Source: Schistocephalus solidus
Taxonomy: Eukaryota; Platyhelminthes; Cestoda; Diphyllobothriidea; Diphyllobothriidae
Direction: 5' to 3'
Assembly (NCBI GenBank): GCA_017591395.1
Contig: WEDG01005331.1
Location: 62,001 to 126,000 of the forward strand
DNA: 64,000 nt
This document shows, piece after piece, positions 20,920-50,283 of the stretch (positions within the stretch are counted from its first letter, which is position 1; every line of letters begins with the position of its first letter). The notes below the pieces were generated by a model. That model searched no databases, was not told the DNA's origin, and worked only from the letters and a program-made list of their open reading frames with translations. A program made the position numbers and the translations under genes.

Positions 20920-21065
20920 CTGGCTTTCGACTGCTTATTCAGTGCACCCGAGAGCCCGTCGCAGATAAATTTCACAGCAGGCCGTTCCAATCCTTGCTAA
21001 ATATGAATACACGGGGTAGTAAGCAGGTAGGCTAACGGGTCATCCGGGCAATCTAAGAAAACTGA
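20920..21065 (+). repeat. Dispersed repeat also found in G-beta intron 4
   Basis: GACTGCTTATTC, ACCCGAGAG, GGCCGTTCCA and AGCAGGTAGGCTAACGGGT recur in the same order near 44395-44525. The shared order implies common descent; the family is not identified. Confidence 0.5.
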
Positions 21066-21450
21066 CTGATGTGGTTTGGGCACGCTCTTCGTCGTCAAAC
21101 CGATCGACTCTAAATTGTTGCCGTCCACCCACCCGGCGGCATTCCCTATCTGGAGGTGCCGAAGCGGAAGTCCACTCAAAACCTTGCCTGACAAAGCTCG
21201 CCAAGACACAGCAGTGGTCCTTGAACCATCTGTTTCCAGTTTCCCTTGGTGAAAGAGACAGTGGGACAAGCAGTCCAGCTACGCTGCCGTTAACCGGCTA
21301 GCTCAGGCATGCTCACAGCTGCACCAAGTACACGTCATTTGTCTGCGGGCAACTTACATGCTTTATTTATCTATTTAGTACACTAGGGATGTGGTTTTAA
21401 TGGCACAATTCATGCACTGCGACCATGCACTGCAACCATTTTTAATGAGC

Positions 21451-21830
21451 CTGTAGTGACCTAACGCTGTGCCCATACTGAACGCCGAACCTTTTGCGAC
21501 TACATGCACGTGCGTACCAGTGGCTGTCTGGCACTTGACAATCCTGGCTGTGCACACCAGCCAATCATCTTAAAGGCTGACTCACCTGTTCCCGCTGGAT
21601 GCCCTGTGACGACCGCACAGTCTCACATAGCCTTGGGGACGTCACAGACGCGGCGGCTGGACTTTCCCTCGTCTGGCAGCCAACTTCCTCCAATCCCTTC
21701 TGCGATAGTTCTGTACAGAATAAGCTGTCCTCCCAAGTGGCGTCCCACTTCTTATCTCCTTCTACGGAACCGGGCCAGAAGGTCGTAGCGGCCAGGGCCT
21801 CCCCCATCAACTTAGCCTGATGCGATAAGG
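21451..21830 (+). repeat. 380-bp repeat, copy 2
   Basis: Begins CTGTAGTGACCTAACGC and ends CCCCATCAACTTAGCCTG. Only scattered substitutions separate it from 19642-20020 across the whole length. With copy 1 it brackets the Penelope-like element at 20060-20770 in direct orientation. Confidence 0.75.
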
Positions 21831-24800
21831 GAACGGAAGAAGCTCACTTATAAGCACTACAGCTCGACAGTAGCAACGGGAGGCTTTCACCACTTGCAAA
21901 GCTAAACAGCACATCGATAGTTCGACCTTCGTAGTTCTAGGATGTGCACTGGATGTTTCACGGAAGGGTGGTGCAAGGAAGGTGAGTTGCGCGCAAATTA
22001 CCGTGCGGTCGTCCGCGGGATTATAGTTGAAGCGGCGGTCCGCACGACACACTGCATCAGTCTTTAGCGCGCCATAGTGGTCACGTCGCCTAACTTTGGC
22101 ATTGTCCAACAGCTGCCAGAGACGCGAACGAGGCTGCATTCACTTTTTCTTCTCCGGATCAGAAGACGGAAGGTGTTGGCCCGAAGAAAACTTGTTTCCA
22201 TGCCGGTCTGATGGAGAAGAAGATCACCGCGGTTGCCGCAGTTGATCTCGAAGCGTCGAAAACTCTCTCCTAGAGAGCGTGGACCGTGCCAAGGAAGGCA
22301 GTGAATTCACCAAGCGCAAGGAGTTTGTCTGCCTTTGACACCGTCGGTAGGAAGATATGCATGACCTCGCAGAACCTTTTATTAACACAGACCAACCATG
22401 TCAAGACGTTCTTGATGGTGGAATACAATCCGAAATCCCGTCGTTCTGTTATTGGGTGTCTGTTACAAAAGACTATCTGGCATTCGTCCATCAGAGAAGC
22501 GGGGCGCACTGAGCGCCGGGACATCCACGCTGCGGTAAACCAGTCTTCTGGCGACCCGAGTAATCCTCCTCCTTCTCTGCGGATCTTTTTTATTCGTTTC
22601 TGTGGACGGGAGCGACCATTTCAGACTACCAAATTGAGCAATGTCCTTATTACAATCCTTACCAGCAGCCTGTGGTGTATCCTGTCTGGCTCCCACTCTC
22701 GCTATGGGAGCTAAGCAACGCTACCCCCAACCAGAGTGACTGAGTCATCGCTGACTGTGGGTCGTGAAGTTCGTTTAGTGCGAAGACGACCCGAAGTAGT
22801 GTCTGAACGCCTGAAGAATTTAATGCCGCTCTATTCTTAGGATTTTGTATTTAGGGATAGCGAGGATAGGGGAAGAGACACGCACACACGCATTTAACCC
22901 ACCGGGAAGAACGGTTACCGGGTTGTGGCCACCGGGCTGAGCGCGATTTCCTGAGACCACAAATGAGCACTGAGTGCCAGGGTGGGGTGAAGTAGAAGTA
23001 TCCACCTGGCATCTGGAGGTGAAAGACGTCAAAGATGTGTCTGGCATCAGGACTTACAGACACAGCAAAGCCCAATATTCCGAGATTAAGTTAAGCATTG
23101 ACTCTAACATCGGGCCTGTGAAATATGCGAGGAAGCTAAACAATGGAGGCTGTACCCAACGAAATCAAACGCAGAAGCGGTAGCTGGAGGCTTCAAGAGG
23201 TTTCGTCTATTTCTAAGTCCAAGGTAAATGCGACTTGAGAGCACAATCTCATGTACTCTCATGGGGAGGGAGGGAGGGAAATTTTACGTGAAAATACATA
23301 AAAGTATGAAGCTCCCGGAATGGATTTCAACAAAAAGGGCTGGCATAGTAGTCAGTATGTTGGAATTTAGACCTAAGTTGCTGCGGATGGTGGCCAGGAG
23401 AACTTCCGTGAGCATTTAGAAGTGAGCAGAAGTATTGCGACTACCCCACGAGGTTGGCATTATTTAGATGCATAATTAAAGCTGGTCCGATCATCATATA
23501 TTTTACAGACCGAGTGCTGGGAAGGGCGAAATTCCAAAATGCAGCTAGCCTCAGACCCTTCGTCATCCAAAGACGTGAAACATTGTTGACGAAGAGACGG
23601 CCAAATTATTTGTCGTCGCCATCAGGTAACGGTTCGTCCGTAGAATCCATCCTACAATCAGGTCACGCAGGCGCACACCAACCCTGTGTTGCTTAAACTT
23701 TCAGAGTTAACTGTAAAGTAGGTCATCGCCCACCCAGTTACAGGGCGGGAGTTTGACCTTCCGCCTTCCATTGGAGTTTGGGATGGAGACCCTCGCTAGT
23801 GACTGCTGGGCGATAGGAGACTACAATGCCAGTTTTTTCCTTAGTATTCACCCTCAGCCAGCCATATCTCGACGCAGTATCGAACCAGGAGTCTCGAGTC
23901 ATTGCGAAGCAGGCCTGTATGGCCGTCCATCCTACTTTTCATGGATACGCCGTAACCGGATGTGTTGAGAAAGGCAGTTCCCAAAATGGGGAACGCAGAC
24001 AGATTCAAAACTATTATTGGTTTCTTTGAGCTAATAAGCTCCAGATTGCAGGGTCTCAAAACAGGCAATGACAGTCAGAGCTAAAAGAGTTTGGCAGTCG
24101 CTTTTAACAGTTCGTCTGCTGTGCACGCTTTATGACCTACAAAACCCTGCATGTATGGTGGTCGAAAGACATCCACTCGCCTTAAAAACTGAAGAAAGGT
24201 AAGTAGTACTAAATTATTTCAGGAGCAACCAGCATTACCTTGCTCCGCATTAGTTCCTTTGCTTTCTGTCACCGAAAGACAGCAAGTGAATCGGGCCTGT
24301 GTTGAGATTACAGTATATATCCGGCTCTATATGCTAAAGGAAAAAAAATAAATGTTCCACAGATGTTGACTCTAACCCTAGGAGAAAGGATGAATGCGTC
24401 ACGAGGTGGTGGCGTAAGCAGAATGTTGTTTGTTTTTACTTTGCATACCTTTTAACAGGAATATTGACCACACTAAAACAAGGTACCCTGTGTCAGTACA
24501 GCGCTCCTTTACCGAGAGAACAGTTTGCATTTGTGGAAGTGGAGGTAATAGAGGCTGTAGCTGCTAGGAAAACGGACAGGCGACTTTCTGGTACGAAGTT
24601 AGCGTGAGTGAATCACATAAAAGCCATTATAAAAATACAGCAAATAACTCAGGGTTGTTTACGCGGATGCTCGCAGAGAAGACGGAAAGGGCAATGATAA
24701 AGGAACAAACTAAAGATTTGTTTTAAACACTTGCAAATGAACCACGACATCTGACGAGCCCAGTAAGGATCGACAAGCCTGGCACACTATGATAAAAACA

Positions 24801-25334
24801 GGAACTGCTATCTTCGAAGTCAACCTAATACCCGAGGCTAAGTCGAAACGGAAGCCCCGCAAACATAATGAACACTAAAAGCCTGTCAACGTACGGTATG
24901 ACCTGATATTTAAGGCATGAAGTATGCTCGATGGGCGCCTTTGGAACCGCTGAACTGATAATACGAGCAACCAAATTCTCATGATCCTCGTCATCGTAGT
25001 CATCGCTGCCGCCGCCCCTGCCGCTGCTGCTCTAGGTCCAGTTTGGCTTTGGCAGATATCTTCGAACGGACCACAAGGATTCAAGAAGGGCCCACTCACA
25101 ACCCTCATCACAGAAAATAGAGTTAAAGTGTCAACGCGTCCACACTGTAGTCGTAAATTCCACTGACACATCGGCAATGCCCATCACCTGCATTGACTGG
25201 AAGACCGGTGCCTGAAGTTCCTGCCCACACTGTCGCAGGACATTCAGGGACTGCATAGACTTATTGAATCAGGTGCATATACACGGCAACATTTAGTAAG
25301 ACATCGGGCCTCTCTTCCACCAGCGCATTAAACG
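21831..25334. other. Unassigned stretch
   Basis: Several medium frames occur (22286-22714 plus, 22524-22270 minus) but they overlap other open phases and match no family I know. TTTAACCCACCGGGAAGAAC with GGTTGTGGCCACCGGG near 22900 is related to sequence near 14310-14350, marking another dispersed repeat. No tRNA, rRNA or recognisable exon was found. Confidence 0.35.
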
Positions 25335-25530
25335 ACAATTCGATCGTCGAGTCCGACGACCTTCACCGTGTGCTCCACAGCATGCTGGCGCAGGGTAGAT
25401 AATTTGCGTCTGGTTTCGTTCATAATGATAGCAGACTTTCGCGGCATCTACCGCACTCTCTTCTCACTCACTTGGACCCGCTGTCAAGGAGACCGAAGGC
25501 AGAGGATTGTGCAAGTGGCTGGCACGGCCT
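25335..25530 (-). repeat. Partial LINE 3'-tail cassette
   Basis: Plus-strand landmarks are ACAATTCGATCGTCGAGTCC, GTGTGCTCCACAGCATGC and CGGCATCTACCGCACTCTC, followed by GTGGCTGGCACGGCC. The copy is antisense on plus and stops after the core. Confidence 0.6.
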
Positions 25531-25559
25531 GAGCCCCCATATACAGACGTCGCGTCTGG

Positions 25560-25870
25560 CTCAGCTGCCCAAGAACATTTTACCCACCGCGTAGGCCAAG
25601 ACAATGGAAATCAGGGCAATATCGACATGTTAGGCCCAACCGGTATGTCCGACAACTGTATCACCTCCAGCAATACCGATCCCTCCATAAACGTGGCGAG
25701 CCGTAGTACAAACATTACCACATCAACCCAGCAGCTCCCCATCTGTCTTGCCCATACTCCTACCGCGCATGAAGAGTAGGCACCAGCCTAGTCGGTCAGT
25801 TGCAAATCTATCGCATTGAGACGAGCAAAGCAGCGCTAGGAGCTCCCACTGACTTAATTTTGTGAGTGTC
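25560..25870 (+). pseudogene. Worn zinc-finger LINE finger-linker fragment
   Basis: Plus-strand phases preserve EHFTHRVG, the Ser/Thr-rich linker (SSNTDPSINVASRSTNITTS) and then nucleotide-level similarity to a finger (TAGTCGGTCAGTTGCAAATC, CGCATTGAGACGAGC). Cys and His residues are mostly lost. It appears inserted in, or flanked by, two pieces of tail cassette. Confidence 0.5.
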
Positions 25871-25959
25871 TGCCCCAACCTGCGTGGGCCAGACGTGCAT
25901 GGCACGAGTTGACGGGTTGTGTAAATTTGTCAGCAAACGAGCTCTACCCTCGTCTTATT

Positions 25960-26120
25960 GATTCTGTTTTGACGTCGGACCCATGTAGTTGAGGGAGGGG
26001 AAAGCATGGTAGATGCTGCTACTAAAAAATACAAACTTTTTTATGTGCAAATAACCGTTTCTACGCCCGCTATTTGCGGTATGTGACGGACGTCGTCATC
26101 TTCGAAGGTCAAACTGCCGG
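25960..26120 (+). repeat. Partial LINE 3'-tail cassette core
   Basis: Sense-orientation landmarks are GATTCTGTTTTGACGTCGGA, GGTAGATGCTGCTACTAAAA and ATGTGCAAATAACCGTTTCT, followed by CATCTTCGAAGGTCAAACTG. Diverged copy. Confidence 0.5.
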
Positions 26121-26289
26121 TACTGCATCCGGGCTTACTACCAACGAACACTTAACAAGATTCGGTACAGGTCCCATGCACAGAACTTAATTACAAAGGT
26201 CTTTTGACACCTATGACGCCAACTTAGACAGATGAGGACCAGACCTAGAAGCCCCCCTTATTCCGAGGACTTGAGCTAACTTCCAGGGA

Positions 26290-26360
26290 GATTAAGGATA
26301 TTATTAAACCAAGGGGGAACGTAAGTGTAATGATGAGGTTTGGGTGAGGGTTAGTTAAGG
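26290..26360 (-). repeat. Short degenerate telomere-like patch
   Basis: GAGGGTTAGTTAAGGG and GGTTTGGGTGAGGG on plus recall the arrays at 1525-1690 and 14130-14300. A TTTTGCGCAAGACCACC string about 30 bp to the right recalls the flank of the 14-kb array. Weak but patterned. Confidence 0.4.
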
Positions 26361-26514
26361 GAAGAGTTTCCTCTCCTTGAGTTTTGCGCAAGACCACCCG
26401 CATTACTGGTGGTTTTTTTATCCTCATGTCACACCTGGGGTTATAAGATCGAAGACACGACCTTCAGGCCGATCCCGCATAGACATAGCAGAATTTGGAT
26501 GCCAGTAAAGAGAA

Positions 26515-26830
26515 TTGGTGGATAGGCGCTCACCGATAGGTTACAGGACTCACTCGGCCCGTTTTGCCTTGAAGCAAACTCTTGATCCCTTCCCCCAATG
26601 GCCGCACCACGGTTAGTAATATAAGCAGTAGAACATAACGAACAAGAACCAGGGCAACGACTGGAATGGCCATTTCTGGCTTATTAGTCGTTATCAGAAA
26701 GCCATACGTGACTCCAGGTGCTGCACCACCGAGGCTCGAACCCGTGATTTGTCGAATAGAAGTCCAATGCTCTAACCCACTCCGCCACGGAATCGTGGTA
26801 TTGCCGACTTATATCGGGAATCTGCACACT
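26515..26830 (-). repeat. tRNA-derived SINE, copy with tRNA-Arg-like head
   Basis: On the minus strand 26793-26720 reads as a tRNA relative. It has an A-box-like TGGCGGAGTGGGTTAGAGC, an anticodon arm TTGGACTTCTATTCGAC (TCT, Arg-type loop) and the B box GGGTTCGAGCC. The acceptor strands do not pair and the T stem has mismatches, so it is not a functional tRNA. Downstream on the minus strand come GGCCATTTCTGGC-complement and ACGGGACTCAC-type blocks shared with other copies. Confidence 0.65.
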
Positions 26831-26849
26831 GGTGGATAAACACTCACCT

Positions 26850-27060
26850 ATCGGTTACGGGACTCACTTGTCCCGTGGTTCAATGGTTAGACCGTTGTCT
26901 TCTAACCAACAGGTCGCGGGTTCGAGCCTGGGGAAGCATAACGCCCGGGGTTAGGTATGACTGTCTGATGACGGCTAATGAGCCAGAAATGGCCATTCCA
27001 GTACAGATAATTTGGTATTCTATACAAAATGATTGGGTAGAAGCCTGAAGAAAGTTAACA
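26850..27060 (+). repeat. tRNA-derived SINE, inverted neighbour copy
   Basis: Plus strand: CCCGTGGTTCAATGGTTAGA, CCGTTGTCTTCTAACCAAC (CTTCTAA anticodon loop) and GCGGGTTCGAGCC form a tRNA-Arg-like head at about 26874-26936. GACGGCTAATGAGCCAGAAA and TGGCCATTCCAG follow. It lies head to head with the copy at 26515-26830. T-stem pairing is poor, so I call it a SINE head and not a tRNA gene. Confidence 0.65.
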
Positions 27061-27419
27061 GCCGGAGTAGGGCACAATTATAGCGTCGCGAGAGAAGAAG
27101 CCCGAGTGAGTGTGCGAGTTGACATAGCGCCCTGAATTATGGTTGACTAGTCGGTTTAAATAACTGCGATTGACCGAGAACCACTGTCCCTACAGCGAAC
27201 CACATATGAATTGCTTTAGTGTGGAAAGCATGTCCTGCGTTCACATCCCACGCCTAGCAACAGGCCGATATCAATACAAAACGAGTTGGACGTGAGTATT
27301 AATAATTTCAACTTAGTCTGCATTGGCTTTCAAATTTCAACGGCGTGCAAAATCATTGACTTTATTCGGAGCTGACAGAAACGTCGACTTCTCCTTTTGG
27401 GGAAAATCACCTATTACTG

Positions 27420-27690
27420 GAAGTAACTATCTGCCCCCTAAAACGGGCTATTTGGTACGTGCGCTGGAGGCTAGATCAGAGCATGACAAGTCTCAATGTG
27501 GATGCCCGCCCATAATAGCTGACAAACATGGGGAGGGGGTAGCGTCACACCCAGGAGCAGGCTCACGCTGCACCAGCCGGATGCGCCCTACGCTGCATCC
27601 GGCCTTCTTGACTTGGCCAGCTGGAAGAGTGAGGCATATGCTTCGCAAATATACTGTCACTATAAATCAGCAAAATCAATCGTGGAACTG
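27420..27690 (+). repeat. LINE 3'-tail cassette, L-type, worn
   Basis: Landmarks are CCCCCTAAAACGGGCTATTT, CGCCCATAATAGCTGACAAA, CACACCCAGGAGCAGGCTCA and GGCCTTCTTGACTTGGCC. A 142-codon frame runs across it but its peptide simply translates the repeat, so it is not called as a gene. Confidence 0.55.
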
Positions 27691-27699
27691 TCATCAAAG

Positions 27700-28540
27700 G
27701 TTACAATGCGACATGTACGTGGTTTCACAAGTCATATCTTCAAGTGAGTAAAATGTATTAACTTCATTGTAGACTGAAAAAATAACTCGTTCTTAAAAAG
27801 ACCATAACAAGTAAAGTTTACGAACTTGTTAGAAGACACGTCATTCCTCGACATGCTGGCAGGACATATGCGTAGGCACCACTCGTAGTACAGGTAACCT
27901 TGCTCTAAATTCCAGAGGGGTACCTGTTCCCGTGTCCAACCGATGCACTGAGACGCAGTTTCTTAGAACACACAGCGAGAAATTAACGGTTGCCAATCCC
28001 GAGAATAACGAATGTTCAAACACTGTAGACTATGAAATCGGTGGATGAAACAGTCTGAAAGTTGGGTTACCCGAAGCAGCGTCGGGTGTGATACTGATCA
28101 GTAAGGATTACTAGCCAACCAACCACGCGAACTACCGTTGTTCCCGCTTGCCTTAAACTATTCCAAGAAACATGACTTCTAGTGGACACCAAGAACAGCG
28201 AGAGACACAAGTCTCTTTAACAGGCGAGAATAAAAAGACCACCTGGAAGAAAGTTACTACTAAGTGGTCATCGTTCAGAAACCGAGGTGATAGAAAGGTT
28301 CTACGTTGTAAGGCAGTGGGTCGTGGTCAATATCTTCCTAGGCACTACGTTTTCTATGCGCAAGTTTTGCAGCTCATCTAAAGGCACATTCACTACCTAA
28401 CAACGTAGAGTTCGGTCAGCGTTTTGTGGACTGAGACAACTGCAAGCAGCCTGCCGCCGGCCAAGCTAAACGGGTGACGTCAACAGACAAAAGGTGCCAT
28501 TAAAAATCCTAAGATTTTTTCAGGGGAATTTGCAGGACGC
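27700..28540. other. Unassigned stretch
   Basis: No recognisable exon, RNA or repeat is visible. Confidence 0.3.
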
Positions 28541-30735
28541 AGGAACCAGAAAGAGGAGCAAACTCAGCCTTCGGGAGACACAGACAAAGAGATAGAGAGA
28601 ACAGAACGAAACGGAAGGACGGGGTTGGCGTATGGAAAAGCTTATTGCACTCATGGTATACAGTTCAAAATAAAAATAACAACAACAGAACGAAGGAGAT
28701 TGTTGCGTCTGTGTGTGCCTGGGGAGGGGAGTGTAGGTGGTGTGTAGTTACGAAAAGAAAGTAGCTCAGAAGAAAGGAAGAAAAAAGCCAAGAGACTGAT
28801 TTATGCCGTATTTTGTGGATCGGTGGGAGGCATGGATAGGAGGGCCACGCAAAAGAGTGGTAACATTAAAACAACCATGACGGACCACTCCTAAGCGGCG
28901 TTTGTTTGAAGCAATCACGAGGGCAGGCAGTAGAGCCTGGAAAAATTATCAATTGGACAGCGGAAAAACCATCAAGAGTCACCTACTTTATAGAGAAATG
29001 CGCACAAAGCTGAAGCAAGGGGAGGAAAACAACTCAGAAACGGTGGAACAAAGCGCGAGTCCCCACGTGTAAACGGGGTCAGATGAAATAGCTGTTATCG
29101 TGTGTGCGCGCGCGCCTAATAGGATACTGCAAACGAAGGCACACAGATTCCGACCCATGTATATATATCCATGCTATCGATGGCTTTCTTCAAACCGAGG
29201 GAGACAGCGTAATAGTTTACAACCGAACTGGCGGGGAACAATCGCTTTCATTACCTTGCGCAGGGTGCATGGGGCAGGACACAGAAAACACACTTAGCAG
29301 CTCCCAGGAGATTTGAAGAGCTGCTGGCGAGGAGTACTGCGCAGCCGTCAGCCGAAAAAAGATAGAGCGATGACCACGCTTGTTAGACAGAGACCTTTAT
29401 CATGTAGGTGCCTAAGAGAGGACAGGAGAGGGGTGGCGTGAGCACGTCTCTACAAGGTGCAATTCGGGGCGCAGGGTGCCGATGAAATGCTCGTATTGAC
29501 GTTCGTGCGCAGTGGAGAAAAGGCAAGACGCATACCTCCACGTAGGAGGTAGGGAAAACACAGAGGAGGACAAAGAGTGCGTAAACGTCCGTCGCCAAGG
29601 CAAGGAAAAGGGGTGTGGCGGCGCGCACAGCTCGAGGTCCGAATCCACGCCAATCCTACATCACACATACATACATATACGGGTGTATGATTGTTTATGC
29701 GAGGACTGTAGGCCAAGCACGGGAAAAATCAAACGATAAATTACGTAATCCATGGAGTTGGGGGCGAAAGCAGGGGAGTAACGCGAAGTAGCAACGGTTC
29801 GTTTTTGATCACTGGCACCGTCGCGGAGTGCAGGATGACGCAGTTTAGTCCACAAAGTAGCAAAAGCCTGGTAGATGCAACCGGAGCTGGGCTCTTTTCT
29901 TCTAGTCAATGTCCTGTACCCTGGCGTGATGTCTCAACCGCAAGAACTGGCTTGGCTCTGAACAGTGAAATGAATCGATCCACAGACAGTACGCGCACGC
30001 GGAAGGGCACAGAGGGGTGCCACATTGAGGATAAACGCGCATTCGGAGAGAGAGCAAAGTACACGAGAGAAAGCTAGACACGAAAGAGCATAAAGCCGGG
30101 AAAGAGAGGAAGTCCAGTGTACAAAATCTGCACGGAAATGCACGGTTTTTGGTGAATCACACCGCCACCACTAAACGGAGGCAGGAGGGGAGTCGAACAG
30201 AGAACGAAGGGCGCTCGATCTCGCGTGTCTGTATGCACTCGCGCGCGCGCGCACACACAGAGGCGGTTAAGGTAGTCCACATAAACCGCCAAAGACCGGG
30301 AAAGAGACGGGCAACCACGCAGTTGCGCTAGGCAGGTGGGCGACAAAGAAACGCAAACCTTGCTGGCGGAGTTGACACGAGAGGGGCGGGAATAAGGGGA
30401 CAGAAAAATGCGTGATACACGCGGCGGCCGCGGTAGCAGCAACAAAACGGAGCTGCACACGTCATCGCTCAAATGGAGAAATAGGGGTTACTTCAGAAGG
30501 AACGGTGTGGACTCGTGGGCTCAGTGGGAAGTCCGCAGAAGTAGAAAAGATAAAGAGAGGAGAAAAGGGGTAGAGGTCATCACATTTGCGCGTACATGCG
30601 AGAAAGAAAGGGCGCGCAACCACCCACAGGGAAAAGGAATTGGGCAACAATGGACTGTGAGCGATTGGAGACCCGCAGATACTTGAGGCCGGTGTTTGGG
30701 GAGCGATTCTGAAACACTTTCGCAAGTGAGGGTTG
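28541..30735 (-). other. Strand-asymmetric purine-rich region, candidate 3' UTR of the G-beta gene
   Basis: The plus strand is full of AGAGA, GAAAG, AGGGG and GGAGG runs, so the minus strand, which is the transcribed sense of the G-beta gene, is pyrimidine-rich. It begins immediately after the stop codon at 30738-30736. Many long open minus frames here follow from the skew and match nothing. I see no AATAAA on the minus strand, only variants (GATAAA near 29396, CATAAA near 29695), so the transcript end cannot be set. Confidence 0.4.
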
Positions 30736-50255
<19,520 letters not shown>

Positions 50256-50283
50256 GGTCGCAGTTCAAACTGATGATCAACGG
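50256..50283 (-). promoter_or_regulatory. 5' UTR segment and upstream splice acceptor of G-beta
   Basis: Immediately upstream of the ATG the minus strand reads TTTCGTTGTTTTAG and then 28 bases to the ATG. The pyrimidine tract plus AG (50285-50284) is a good 3' splice site. The coding exon therefore receives either an upstream non-coding exon or a spliced leader, the latter being known in several flatworms. The partner donor is not identified. Confidence 0.55.

Noticed and set aside
26720..26793. Functional tRNA-Arg gene
   Set aside because: A and B boxes are present but the acceptor strands do not pair and the T stem has mismatches, and the unit is followed by a body shared with other copies, so it is a SINE head.
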